DNA of 64,000 nt from Pseudomonas endophytica (GTDB taxonomy: Bacteria > Pseudomonadota > Gammaproteobacteria > Pseudomonadales > Pseudomonadaceae), in the NCBI RefSeq assembly GCF_001411475.1, contig NZ_LLWH01000220.1:1-64000 (forward strand), given 5' to 3'. The notes under the pieces were generated by a model. The model saw nothing but the letters and a program-made list of their open reading frames with translations, searched no databases and was not told the origin of the DNA. How positions within the stretch are numbered: position 1 is the stretch's first letter; each line of letters starts with the position of its first letter. A program made the position numbers and the translations under genes. Below are positions 42,666 to 52,088 of this stretch, piece by piece.

Positions 42666-45600
42666 TCAGAGCCCTGTTTGACCACTCAATGCCAAGTCCA
42701 GCAGTTCACGGTTGGCAACCGCATACATGGCGTAATCATTGCCCGACGCCGCACGCAGATCGACCAACATTGAACGCCAGCGCTCAACCATCGACTGATT
42801 CTGCTCTAGCCACAAAGCGACCCGCGCTTCGATTTCAACGGGAGCATCAGCCATCTGCAACACCGACACAGTGATTGCACGTTGCTGCCAGTCAATGTCG
42901 TCACGGAATGCCTCGCGAGCCAACGCTTGCCAGTTGTTCTCGACCGGCAAGCTACTGATCTGCTGCAAGTACCACGTCAGGTCCAACGCGCTGCCCACGG
43001 CAAAGTATGCTTTGGCCACATCTGCTGCATTTTGACCGGTTACGTCAGAGGCTTCGATAATCGGCAACAAGGTGTACAGATGCGTTGTGCCGGCAACCAT
43101 GCGCGACAGTAGCTCCGGCACGCCCGCCTCGACATACGCTTGATAGCGAGTCTCCCAGCCTTCGCGGGTTGGCCCTTCAAGCAGTTCGTTGAGCTTCAAA
43201 CCCAGCGCAGCTAGATGCGGCCCAAAGTGAGCGACATCACGCGCTGCGTCCAACTCGTTACGACGGCTGCGTAAGAACCAGCGCGTAGCGCGGCGGCCCA
43301 AGCGCATCAGTTCGTCCATCAATGCCAGCTGGATTTCGGCAGGCACTTGGTAGTCAAGCGCTTCGATCTGACGGAACCAATGCGGGAGGTGGAAAATATC
43401 GCGCACGATCACATACGCACCCGCCACATTGGCGGCACTCATGCCGGTCGACTCTTTGAGACGCTCCACAAAGGTGATGCCCATGTGGTTGACCAAATCG
43501 TTAGCGATTTGAGTGCTGACGATCTCACGCTTCAAGCGGTGACGACGCATGGCCAAAGCAAACTTGTTGACCAACATCGGCGGGAACGCTGTTTCCATAT
43601 CCCGCGTCAGGTAGTCGTCATCCGGCACCTGAGAGTTAAGCAGCGCCTCCTTGAGGTCGATCTTGCTGTACGAGATCAATACCGACAGCTCAGGGCGCGT
43701 TAATCCATGGCCAGACGCTATACGCTCGTTAAGCTGCTCTTCTGAGGGTAGGAACTCAATGGCACGGTCCAGCTTGCCACGCGCTTCCAGATCGTTCATC
43801 AGTCGTTTGTATTCAGCAATACGCTCATAAGCACGACGCTCGGCCAGCGAAATGGCCTGTGTCTGCTTATAGTTGTTACCCAGAACCAAGGCACCCACTT
43901 CGTCGGTCATACTGCCGAGCAATTGGTTGCGCTGCTTCTCGGTCATATCACCGGCTTGCACCACCTCATTAAGCAGGATTTTGATATTCACTTCGTGGTC
44001 AGAGCAGTCCACTCCGCCAGCATTGTCAATGAAGTCGGTATTAGAGCCGCCGCCGTTCAGACCAAACTCCACACGACCCAACTGGGTCATACCCAAATTA
44101 CCGCCCTCGCCCACGACCTTGCAACGCAGCTCATTGCCGTTGACACGTAGCGCATCGTTAGCCTTATCGCCAACATCGGCGTGGCTTTCTGTGCTGGCCT
44201 TGACGTAAGTACCAATACCGCCGTTCCACAACAGATCCACGGGTGCCTTGAGCAAGGCATTCAGCAACTCAGTCGGGGTTAGCTTGTCAGCGCTGATCGC
44301 AAAGCGCTCTTTCATCTCAGGCGAGATAGCGATGCTTTTCGCACTACGGGAGAAAATCCCACTGCCCGCCGACATGATGCTGGTGTCGTAATCCGTCCAC
44401 GACGAACGCGGCAGATCAAACAGGCGCTGGCGCTCGGCAAAGCTGCTGGCCGGCTCTGGATTAGGGTCAATAAAGATGTGCAAGTGGTTGAAGGCTGCGA
44501 CTAGTTGCAACTTGTCAGACATCAACAAGCCGTTACCAAACACATCGCCAGCCATGTCGCCCACGCCGACCACGCTGATGCTGTCTTGCTGGACGTTGAT
44601 GCCACGCTCTCTGAAGTGGCGCTGCACACCGACCCAAGCGCCTCGAGCGGTAATGCCCATTTTTTTATGGTCATAACCGGCCGAACCACCGGAAGCAAAC
44701 GCATCGCCGAGCCAGAAGCCGTAGTCAATAGCAATGCCGTTAGCAATGTCTGAGAACGTAGCAGTGCCTTTGTCGGCCGCCACCACCAAGTACGGGTCAT
44801 CGTCGTCGTGACGCACCACGTTCAATGGCGGCACCAACGCGCCATCCTTGAGGTTATCGGTTATATCCAGCAAGCCTGAGATGAAGATGCGATAGCACGC
44901 AATCGCCTCGGCCTGAACCTCGTCACGACCACCGCCCACTGGCAGACGGCGCGGGACAAAGCCACCTTTGGCACCGACCGGCACGATGACCGAGTTTTTC
45001 ACCTGCTGGGCTTTTACCAAGCCAAGCACTTCAGTACGGAAGTCTTCTTCACGGTCAGACCAGCGCAACCCGCCTCGGGCCACGTTGCCGAAACGTAAAT
45101 GCACACCTTCCACACGTGGCGAATACACGAAGATCTCAAACTTCGGCACCGGCTTAGGCAGCTCAGGAATCAGATGCGGATTGAACTTAAAGCTGAAGTA
45201 CGAGCGGTTTTGGCCGCTAGCATCCGGCTGATAGAAGTTGGTACGCAGGGTAGCTTTGATCAGGTCCAAATAACGACGTAGGATGCGGTCTTCATTCAAC
45301 ACCTGAACGTCGTCCAATGCCGTCAGAATCGCCTGCTCCAGACGCTGCTGCTTATCTTCCAGATCTTCGGCGGTCAGTTTGCGCGCCAGATAGAAGCGAG
45401 TTTTGAACAACCGGGTCAGCTCACGCGCGATATCGGTGTGGTTGTTCAGCGTGCTGGCAATGTAGCCCAGGTCGAAGCCCAGACGAATCTGCTTCAAGTA
45501 GCGCGCATAGGCACGCAGCAACGCCACATCGCGCCACGGTAAACCGGCGGTCAGCACCAGACGGTTGAAGGCGTCGTTTTCAGCGTCACCCTTAACGATA

Positions 45601-47522
45601 TGCACAAAGGCATCTTGCAGCGTGTCGTTGAGCTGCTGGATGTCCAAGTTCAAACCTTCGCCAGCGGTGAAGGCGAAGTCATGGATCCAGAACTCACGGC
45701 CATTGGCGTGACGCAGGCGATAAGGGAACTCGCCCAGAACGCGCAGGCCCAGATTCTCCAGAATCGGCAGCACATCAGACAACGCCAAAGGCGTGTCAGC
45801 GTGGTACAGCTTGCAGTGCAATTCCTGACCCGCGCTCTGGCCCAACGGCTGATAGAAGCTCATTACCAGCGGTTTCTTTTCACTGAGATTCATCAGGTGC
45901 TGCATGTCGACCACCGCCGAATGCGCAGCAAAACGCTCGCGATAACCCGCCGGGAAGCCTTTAGGGAAGTCTGCCAGCACCTTGGTGCCATTCGCTTCGC
46001 CGAAGCTTTCAACCACAAGGCTTGCGTAGTCGTCCTTCCAGCTACGGCACGCCTGGACCACTTCTTTTTCTAGCAACAGCGGATCAATGTCGATCCGGTT
46101 TTTTGGGTCAACCCGCAGAATCAACTGCACGCGCGCCAGCACTGACTCAGAGAAGAAGGTCCAAAATTCGCAGTCAGAGGCTTGCAGACGATCCATCAGC
46201 ACTTGCTGGATCTTTTGTCGCACTTCTGTGGAATACACGTCACGCGGCACATAAGCCAAGCAGTAGCAGAAACGCCCGTACGGGTCTTTACGCAGGAACA
46301 CACGAATCTTGTTACGTTCTTGGATTTGCACAATCGACATCACGGTGTTGAATAGCTCGTCCACCGGCGTCTGAAACAAGTCATCACGGGGCAGCACTTC
46401 AAGCACTTGCGCCAGTTCTTTACCCAAGTGAGCCTTGGGCTGGAAGCCAGAGCGACGCTCGACCTCGTCCACTTTGCGACGAATATAAGGAATAACCCGC
46501 ACGCTTTCGCCATACACCGACGAGGTATACAAGCCCATAAAGCGGCATTCCTTGATCACCTTGCCATCGGCGTCGATCTGGCGGATCGACACGTAATCTG
46601 GGTACGCAGGGCGGTGTACGCGGCTCGGATGGGCGGCTTTGGTAAACGACAGCAGAGTCGGCTCACGCAGGTAGCTCACCGCGTAATCTTCAATACGCAG
46701 GTCTTCGCAGGTCAGCCCCACGCGCAGCAGTTTGGTCAGGCCCAAGAATGAGTGCGGGTCATATTCGATATGGCCGCCATCGGCTTCGTCACGCACCACA
46801 AACTCTTCGTAGCCCAGGAAGGTGAAATGGTTACCTACCAACCACTCTAGGAAGCTCTTGATTTCGGCTTTTTCGCCGGCATCAACGGCGTACGGGCAGC
46901 TATCGACACTGGCCAGCAGTTCTTGAACCTTGGCCTTCATCGGCTCAAAGTCAGCGACGGCGATACGCACCTCGCCCAGCACCTGCTCCAGCTCCTTGCT
47001 CAGTACGCTCAACTCAGCGGCGTTAGAGCAACGGTCAATTTCCAGGTACATCAGCGATTCTTGTGCGATGCCCTCACCCGAAGTGCCTTTGGGCAGGATT
47101 TCCAGCAATTCGCCCTTATTCCCACGGCGAACACTCAGCACCGTGGTTTGAAGGGTATGGATGCTATAGCCGCGGCGGTTCAGTTCAGTGCGAACCGAGT
47201 CAACCAAGAAGGGTAAATCGTGATGTAAGACTTCAACCGCGGTATGGGTTGACTGCCAACCGTGGCGCTCATAATCGGGGTTAAACACCCGCACTTGAGG
47301 CTGTGCCGGGTCGAATCGTTCAAGCAGCCGCCAGGCTGACAGCGTGCAGCCGGCGAGGTCTGACATACGACGCTGGGTGAGTTCATCCAGAGAAATGATG
47401 CCGAAGAACTTTTCAGCAAACAGGGCTACTTGTGGCAGAACCTGTTCACTAACGTGTTGGGCGAGTGCAGATTGCAATTGATGCTGGAAGTCGGCTTTGC
47501 TGGCTGCGGTGAAGAACGCCAT
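42666..47522 (-). CDS. gdhB: NAD-dependent glutamate dehydrogenase GdhB (L-GDH 180-kDa class)
   Basis: A 1618-residue enzyme that oxidatively deaminates glutamate to 2-oxoglutarate and ammonia, the catabolic GDH of pseudomonads. The N-terminal half carries ACT-like regulatory regions; the catalytic domain begins near GNVARGGLRWSDREEDFRTEV, with the substrate lysine segment VPVGAKGGFVPRR, and the NAD-binding region GVGDMAGDVFGNGLL and GEGGNLGMTQLGR. GGAG precedes the ATG at 47522. Length agrees with family members (about 1600-1620). Expression in P. aeruginosa responds to arginine through ArgR; no convincing ArgR box was found here, but a large palindrome lies 120-138 bases upstream. Confidence 0.95.
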   Translation of the reverse strand: MAFFTAASKADFQHQLQSALAQHVSEQVLPQVALFAEKFFGIISLDELTQRRMSDLAGCTLSAWRLLERFDPAQPQVRVFNPDYERHGWQSTHTAVEVLHHDLPFLVDSVRTELNRRGYSIHTLQTTVLSVRRGNKGELLEILPKGTSGEGIAQESLMYLEIDRCSNAAELSVLSKELEQVLGEVRIAVADFEPMKAKVQELLASVDSCPYAVDAGEKAEIKSFLEWLVGNHFTFLGYEEFVVRDEADGGHIEYDPHSFLGLTKLLRVGLTCEDLRIEDYAVSYLREPTLLSFTKAAHPSRVHRPAYPDYVSIRQIDADGKVIKECRFMGLYTSSVYGESVRVIPYIRRKVDEVERRSGFQPKAHLGKELAQVLEVLPRDDLFQTPVDELFNTVMSIVQIQERNKIRVFLRKDPYGRFCYCLAYVPRDVYSTEVRQKIQQVLMDRLQASDCEFWTFFSESVLARVQLILRVDPKNRIDIDPLLLEKEVVQACRSWKDDYASLVVESFGEANGTKVLADFPKGFPAGYRERFAAHSAVVDMQHLMNLSEKKPLVMSFYQPLGQSAGQELHCKLYHADTPLALSDVLPILENLGLRVLGEFPYRLRHANGREFWIHDFAFTAGEGLNLDIQQLNDTLQDAFVHIVKGDAENDAFNRLVLTAGLPWRDVALLRAYARYLKQIRLGFDLGYIASTLNNHTDIARELTRLFKTRFYLARKLTAEDLEDKQQRLEQAILTALDDVQVLNEDRILRRYLDLIKATLRTNFYQPDASGQNRSYFSFKFNPHLIPELPKPVPKFEIFVYSPRVEGVHLRFGNVARGGLRWSDREEDFRTEVLGLVKAQQVKNSVIVPVGAKGGFVPRRLPVGGGRDEVQAEAIACYRIFISGLLDITDNLKDGALVPPLNVVRHDDDDPYLVVAADKGTATFSDIANGIAIDYGFWLGDAFASGGSAGYDHKKMGITARGAWVGVQRHFRERGINVQQDSISVVGVGDMAGDVFGNGLLMSDKLQLVAAFNHLHIFIDPNPEPASSFAERQRLFDLPRSSWTDYDTSIMSAGSGIFSRSAKSIAISPEMKERFAISADKLTPTELLNALLKAPVDLLWNGGIGTYVKASTESHADVGDKANDALRVNGNELRCKVVGEGGNLGMTQLGRVEFGLNGGGSNTDFIDNAGGVDCSDHEVNIKILLNEVVQAGDMTEKQRNQLLGSMTDEVGALVLGNNYKQTQAISLAERRAYERIAEYKRLMNDLEARGKLDRAIEFLPSEEQLNERIASGHGLTRPELSVLISYSKIDLKEALLNSQVPDDDYLTRDMETAFPPMLVNKFALAMRRHRLKREIVSTQIANDLVNHMGITFVERLKESTGMSAANVAGAYVIVRDIFHLPHWFRQIEALDYQVPAEIQLALMDELMRLGRRATRWFLRSRRNELDAARDVAHFGPHLAALGLKLNELLEGPTREGWETRYQAYVEAGVPELLSRMVAGTTHLYTLLPIIEASDVTGQNAADVAKAYFAVGSALDLTWYLQQISSLPVENNWQALAREAFRDDIDWQQRAITVSVLQMADAPVEIEARVALWLEQNQSMVERWRSMLVDLRAASGNDYAMYAVANRELLDLALSGQTGL

Positions 47523-48019
47523 CTGTGGTACTCCGCTTGGGCTTGTTATTGAGAGAAGCGTCGCGTGCTATTCCCTTTTGGGGACTTGTCGCCACTGTGC
47601 TTAAACATCAAGAACACAGCGTGACAGGGAGGTGAAGCTGGGTGTGACCCTTGAGTCACATCCGTATTTCGGAATGAGTCGCTGCAAAAAGCCATAACCC
47701 GATTCACAGGTTAGGTCTTAAGGGATAACTGTCAGCAACGCAGCTTAACGACTGCATTGCCCAGCCTGCTTGCGATGCGGCGACATATTCGGACATGAGG
47801 AGGCAATCTTGTGGCTCGGTCAGGTACAACCCTAGCAGTCGAAGCTCATAAGTCCTCACGCGACCCCACTTAATTTCCATCATCAGTATCAGAAAAGACT
47901 GACAAAACTCGCAGGCTAAAAGCCACCTACCAAGATTGAACCAGCATAAAAATGCGCAGGCTGGCAAAATCGGCGTTTGTTCAGCAATTAGATGCGCTTA
48001 GCGCTAGGAATTCCCCGAC
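47523..48019. other. Intergenic region gdhB-hypothetical (497 bases)
   Basis: No reliable gene. It holds the gdhB promoter on the minus strand and that of the small acidic protein on the plus strand. An 18-base inverted repeat (47643-47660) is listed separately. An 87-codon minus-strand frame at 47704-47967 was rejected. Confidence 0.6.
47643..47660. promoter_or_regulatory. Palindrome upstream of gdhB
   Basis: TGTGAC-CCTTGA-GTCACA is a perfect 6-bp inverted repeat, about 120 bases upstream of the gdhB start. The half-sites resemble CRP/Vfr, but the gap between TGTGA and TCACA is eight bases, not six, so the regulator is more probably another protein. Role unproven. Confidence 0.5.
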
Positions 48020-48376
48020 ATGCAAATGACAACCGCCCTGCTGATGGCTAACCCTTGCGACGACGAAGAAGACAACCTGGCCATGTTGTGCTGCCACAGC
48101 GACAAGGGCGAAATGTTTCTGATAACGCGCTACCCCGACGAAGACGAGGTTGAAATCACCCTCGATGGTGAACCTTTAGCGCTCGACGGCTTAAAAATCA
48201 CCCTCAGCCCGACTCGCCTATTGATCGAAGTGGCACCAGACGACGCCGATGTATTGAACGATTCAGACCATCTGGAAATCATCCATAGCTCCGACGCTGA
48301 CGAACTGGTCGAGATTGAGCAAACCCTTAAAAACATCCTCACTGGCACCGGCACTTACATCAGCGAACTAAGCTAA
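48020..48376 (+). CDS. Small acidic hypothetical protein
   Basis: A 118-residue acidic protein (many Asp/Glu: NPCDDEEDNLA, YPDEDEVEITLDGEPL, LIEVAPDDADVLNDSDHLEI) with a CC pair (MLCCHSDKG). No family recognised. A rich AGGA site at 48006 precedes ATG 48020; ATG 48026 is an alternative. No signal peptide or membrane segment. It is followed 57 bases later by an amidohydrolase gene on the same strand; a joint role is not evident. Confidence 0.6.
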   Translation: MQMTTALLMANPCDDEEDNLAMLCCHSDKGEMFLITRYPDEDEVEITLDGEPLALDGLKITLSPTRLLIEVAPDDADVLNDSDHLEIIHSSDADELVEIEQTLKNILTGTGTYISELS

Positions 48377-48433
48377 CGCTCGTTATTTGAAGCTTTCGCC
48401 CCAGCAAACCGCTCACCGACAGGTATACACGCC

Positions 48434-49183
48434 ATGCACCAGCTCTTCGATGCTCACTGCCATATCATCGACAAGGCTTATCCGCTGATAGCTAACAACG
48501 GTTATCTGCCTGATTTTTTCAGTGTCGATGACTACCGTGCGCGAACTGACACGCTGGGCGTGGCTGGGGGGGCTGTGGTTTCAGGCTCGTTTCAAGGTTT
48601 TGATCAAACTTACTTGGTGGCCGCTTTAAAACGACTTGGCCCTGATTTCGTCGGCGTGACTCAATTGCCCGCTAGCGTGACCGACGACGAGTTACAAACC
48701 CTCAACCAACAAGGTGTTCGCGGCCTGCGCTTCAACCTCAAGCGCGGGGGCTCAGAGCAGCTCGACCAACTTGAAGCACTGGCCATACGCGTCCATGAAT
48801 GTGTTGGTTGGCATTCAGAGCTGTATATCGACTCGCGCGAACTGCCGTCGTTATGCGACCGGTTGCTGCGATTGCCAGCCTTGAGCATTGATCACCTAGG
48901 GTTGAGCCACGTAGGTCTGCCAAGTTTGTTACACCTTGCTGAGCGTGGCGTTCGCATCAAAGCCTGCGGATTTGGCCGGGTGGATTTTGATGTGGCAGCC
49001 GTCCTCAAGAAAATCAATACAGCCAACCCGGATGCGCTGATGTTCGGCACAGACCTGCCATCTACACGCGCCCCAAGAACCTTTGAAAACAATGACATAG
49101 AGATTTTAGTTAATGCTTTAGGTGAAAGCAGTGCGCATAAGGCTCTATGGCAAAACGCGCGAAACTTTTATCGACTTAGCTAA
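48434..49183 (+). CDS. Amidohydrolase-type metal-dependent hydrolase
   Basis: A 249-residue TIM-barrel enzyme of the amidohydrolase-2 (2-pyrone-4,6-dicarboxylate lactonase-like) group. Metal ligands are suggested by the N-terminal DAHCHIID (His8, His10), the ELYIDSRELP and LSIDHLGLSH segments, and FGTDLPSTRAP (Asp). It likely hydrolyses a small ester, lactone or amide, but the substrate is unknown. No operon partner except the preceding acidic protein. The start ATG is the first of the fold. Confidence 0.75.
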   Translation: MHQLFDAHCHIIDKAYPLIANNGYLPDFFSVDDYRARTDTLGVAGGAVVSGSFQGFDQTYLVAALKRLGPDFVGVTQLPASVTDDELQTLNQQGVRGLRFNLKRGGSEQLDQLEALAIRVHECVGWHSELYIDSRELPSLCDRLLRLPALSIDHLGLSHVGLPSLLHLAERGVRIKACGFGRVDFDVAAVLKKINTANPDALMFGTDLPSTRAPRTFENNDIEILVNALGESSAHKALWQNARNFYRLS

Positions 49184-49690
49184 GGCACTTGTCATCGCTG
49201 AGGTTACGAAATGGGCACCACGAACGAGTAACCTGCGTGTGACTCAGCACAAAGTCCCATAACAAGTTAGCCAATTGGGGTGTTGCACTATTACTTTTAT
49301 CAATTCTGGAAATGGCTTAGAGCTGATATCTCATAAAACACTTCAACAGCTTAATGCCTATGAAAACTTGATGACCTATCACTTCCCCGAACTTAAGCCA
49401 TGCTCAACCTGTTTTTATGACACAGCGACATAGGGCTAAAGCGGCACGCGACCCCTTTGCGGCGCTGTTGGTTGAGCATTTTGCAGCATTAACGCCAACA
49501 CCCTGTCGCTGGACAGCGACTACAAGCACCGCCTAGATGATTAAAATTCTCAACAACCGCGCTGATTTAGCCTTTTTGCTCAAAAAGCCCGCCCGTCATT
49601 AGTCCGAGACGCTCGCAATGGATTAAAGTATCGGCCCCGGCCACGGCGTCGTTATCGCGCTGTCGCAGTCCTTTTCAGGAACAGTCACCG
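49184..49690. other. Intergenic region before moxR (507 bases)
   Basis: No intact gene. Mostly AT-rich on the left. A short in-frame run INANTLSLDSDYKHRLDD (49488-49544) looks like a C-terminal protein fragment without a start; it may be a decayed gene. The right end carries AGGA (49677) before the moxR start. No repeat, tRNA or terminator was recognised. Confidence 0.5.
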
Positions 49691-50650
49691 ATGGAACATC
49701 GTGAAGCGCTACTGGCGCTGCGAACCTTTCTTTCAACGCAGATTCTCGGTCAAGAAAAACTCATTGACCGCTTGTTAATCGCGCTGCTGGCTGACGGCCA
49801 CATGTTGGTTGAAGGCGCGCCCGGCCTCGCCAAAACCAAAGCGATTAAAGAGTTAGCTGAAGGCATCGAAGCACAATTTCATCGCATCCAGTTCACCCCC
49901 GACCTGTTGCCAGCCGACATCACCGGCACCGAAATCTATCGTCCAGAAACCGGCAGCTTTGTCTTCCAACAAGGGCCGATCTTTCACAACTTAGTGCTGG
50001 CCGACGAAATCAACCGCGCACCCGCTAAAGTGCAATCGGCCTTGCTTGAAGCCATGGCCGAACGTCAAGTCAGTGTCGGACGCAGCACCTACGACCTATC
50101 GCCCCTGTTTTTGGTGATGGCGACCCAAAACCCCATCGAACAGGAAGGCACCTACCCGCTTCCAGAAGCCCAACTGGACCGTTTTTTGATGCACGTCAAA
50201 ATCGGCTTCCCGGATGCCGCCGTTGAGCGCCGTATTCTGCAACAGGCTCGCGGCGAAGCGTTGAATGGCGAAACCAAGCCTGAGCGCAGAGTCAGTCAGC
50301 AAGCTATTTTCGCGGCCCGCAAAGAAATTCTGGGGCTGTACATGGCCGACGCGGTGGAGGAATACCTCGTGCAGTTGGTCATGGCGACCCGCACGCCCGG
50401 TAAATTCGACGCTGAAATGGCCGAATGGATTGCTTACGGCGCCAGCCCGCGAGGCTCGATTGCCCTAGACCGCTGCGCCCGAGCGCATGCTTGGCTGGCC
50501 GGTCGCGACTTTGTCAGCCCCGAAGACATCCAAGCCGTTTTGTTCGATGTACTGCGCCATCGCATTATTTTGTCATTTGAGGCCGAGGCGGCAGGCATCG
50601 ACCAAGACCGCGTTGTGCAACGCATCCTTGACGTTGTTGCCGTTGCCTGA
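49691..50650 (+). CDS. MoxR-family AAA+ ATPase
   Basis: A 319-residue ATPase with Walker A GAPGLAKT (residues 42-49), Walker B LVLADEIN, sensor ATQNPIEQEGTYPLPEAQLDRF and arginine finger region ASPRGSIALDR. MoxR proteins act as chaperone-like ATPases on VWA-domain partners; the following genes are exactly such partners (DUF58, DUF4381, BatA, BatB/C, BatD), the layout seen in many gammaproteobacteria. It likely starts the operon; three bases separate it from DUF58. Substrate protein is unknown. Confidence 0.9.
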   Translation: MEHREALLALRTFLSTQILGQEKLIDRLLIALLADGHMLVEGAPGLAKTKAIKELAEGIEAQFHRIQFTPDLLPADITGTEIYRPETGSFVFQQGPIFHNLVLADEINRAPAKVQSALLEAMAERQVSVGRSTYDLSPLFLVMATQNPIEQEGTYPLPEAQLDRFLMHVKIGFPDAAVERRILQQARGEALNGETKPERRVSQQAIFAARKEILGLYMADAVEEYLVQLVMATRTPGKFDAEMAEWIAYGASPRGSIALDRCARAHAWLAGRDFVSPEDIQAVLFDVLRHRIILSFEAEAAGIDQDRVVQRILDVVAVA

Positions 50651-50652
50651 CC

Positions 50653-51597
50653 ATGAACAACCCACTGCCCGCCGAACCCGGCATTCGCGTAACCCTGGCC
50701 GAATTGATCGAAATGCGGCATCGAGTGCGCGAAGTGCAACTGTTTTCCAGCCCCGGCCAGCGCAGTTCGCTGGCCGGCTTGCATCATTCCAAACTGCGCG
50801 GGCGCGGGGTCGACTTCGACCAAGTACGGGTGTATCAGGCCGGGGACGATGTACGAACCATCGACTGGCGCGTCACCGCTCGCACTCAAGAACCGCATAC
50901 CAAAATGTTCCATGAAGAGCGCGAACGGCCAATATTCATCCTTGCCGAGCAAAGCCGCCGTTTGTTCTTCGGGTCTGGGCTGATGTTTAAATCGGTACTC
51001 GGCGCTCAAGCCGCAAGCCTGATTGGTTGGGCTGCATTGGGGCATAACGACCGTGTGGGCGGCCTGGTATTTGGCGATCATGAACATTACGAAATCAAAC
51101 CTCGGCGCAGTAAGCAAAGCCTGTTACAGCTGCTAAACCGTTTGGTACGCGTCAATCAATCGCTGCACACCGAAGTCCAGTCCGACCGTGACGCACTGGG
51201 CATGGCCTTGATTCGAGCCCGTGAAGTGCTACGGCCCGGTAGCCTAGTCGTTGTGGTGTGCGATGAGCGTGCGCTCACCGACGCGGCAGAACAGCAATTG
51301 AGCCTACTGTCGCGCCATTGCGATCTGATCTTGTTACCACTCTCCGACCCTCTGGACCATGCCCTGCCCGCCGCCGGGCTGATGCGCCTTGCTGCGCGCG
51401 GGGCACAACTAGAGCTTGATACCCTCAACTATGATTTACGTCAGGCGTATCGCGCTCAGGCCGAAGCCCGCATCGCTCGCTGGGAGCTGCTTGCACAAAA
51501 AGTACGGGCATTGCTAATGCCTCTTAGCACTCAAAACGAGATGATCGAACAACTACGTGAGTTCCTTAACGCCAAACGCCCCGGCAAGCCGTTATGA
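50653..51597 (+). CDS. DUF58 domain protein (MoxR operon)
   Basis: A 314-residue protein with the DUF58 core DVRTIDWRVTARTQEPHTKMFHEERERPIFILAEQS, a VWA-related fold. It is transcribed directly after moxR and overlaps the next gene (DUF4381) by ATGA. Bat-operon DUF58 proteins are thought to be membrane- or MoxR-associated adaptors in stress tolerance. No signal peptide is visible at the N-terminus. Confidence 0.85.
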   Translation: MNNPLPAEPGIRVTLAELIEMRHRVREVQLFSSPGQRSSLAGLHHSKLRGRGVDFDQVRVYQAGDDVRTIDWRVTARTQEPHTKMFHEERERPIFILAEQSRRLFFGSGLMFKSVLGAQAASLIGWAALGHNDRVGGLVFGDHEHYEIKPRRSKQSLLQLLNRLVRVNQSLHTEVQSDRDALGMALIRAREVLRPGSLVVVVCDERALTDAAEQQLSLLSRHCDLILLPLSDPLDHALPAAGLMRLAARGAQLELDTLNYDLRQAYRAQAEARIARWELLAQKVRALLMPLSTQNEMIEQLREFLNAKRPGKPL

Positions 51598-52088
51598 ATG
51601 AACTCGAACAACTGCAACCACTCATCCCCCCGCCAGCAATTAGCTTGTGGCCACCGGCCCCTGGCTGGTGGTTGTTGCTGCTTTTGATGGTTGGCTTGGG
51701 ATGGGGCGCGTGGTGGTTGCGCCGTTATTTGTCCGGCAAGCGCCTGGTAGTAACCACCGAACAACCCTTGGACCCCGTTCGCGTGGCGGCGCTTGAAGAA
51801 CTTTCACGCTTCACCAAACCCTACGATGGCGCCCCCGCCGGGGCTTGGCTGCAACAGCTCAACGGCCTGCTTAAACGCTTGTGCCGCAGTCATTACCCTT
51901 ACAGCCAGAGCCACACCCTCAACGGTCGTAAGTGGTTGGCGTTCCTTGACAATCGCTGCCCAGCGGCGGGTTTGACGCGCTGGATGGTACTGGTTGAGGG
52001 CGCCTACAAACCCGAGTGTAAGCTCGATGACAAGGCCATCGCCGGGCTCAATCAAGCGGTTGAAACCTGGATTCGCAAACATGTATGA
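51594..52088 (+). CDS. DUF4381 domain protein
   Basis: A 164-residue protein with one membrane helix near the N-terminus (LWPPAPGWWLLLLLMVGLGWGAWWL) followed by a cytoplasmic or periplasmic helical domain (QPLDPVRVAALEELSRF, RLCRSHYPYSQSHTLNGRKWLAFLDN), the DUF4381 pattern. It overlaps DUF58 by ATGA and batA by eight bases. It is likely part of a membrane complex with BatA. Confidence 0.82.
   Translation: MNELEQLQPLIPPPAISLWPPAPGWWLLLLLMVGLGWGAWWLRRYLSGKRLVVTTEQPLDPVRVAALEELSRFTKPYDGAPAGAWLQQLNGLLKRLCRSHYPYSQSHTLNGRKWLAFLDNRCPAAGLTRWMVLVEGAYKPECKLDDKAIAGLNQAVETWIRKHV

Noticed and set aside
47584..47610. ArgR-like half-site TGTCGC before gdhB
   Set aside because: Spacing to the AA positions does not fit and no second half-site was found.
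47704..47967. 87-codon minus-strand frame between gdhB and the acidic protein
   Set aside because: No ribosome site, no recognisable family, unusual Cys/Trp-rich start; it lies in the promoter region.
49420..49536. Short 39-codon frame beginning MTQRHRAKAARD
   Set aside because: No ribosome site and a frame that clashes with the better fragment next to it.
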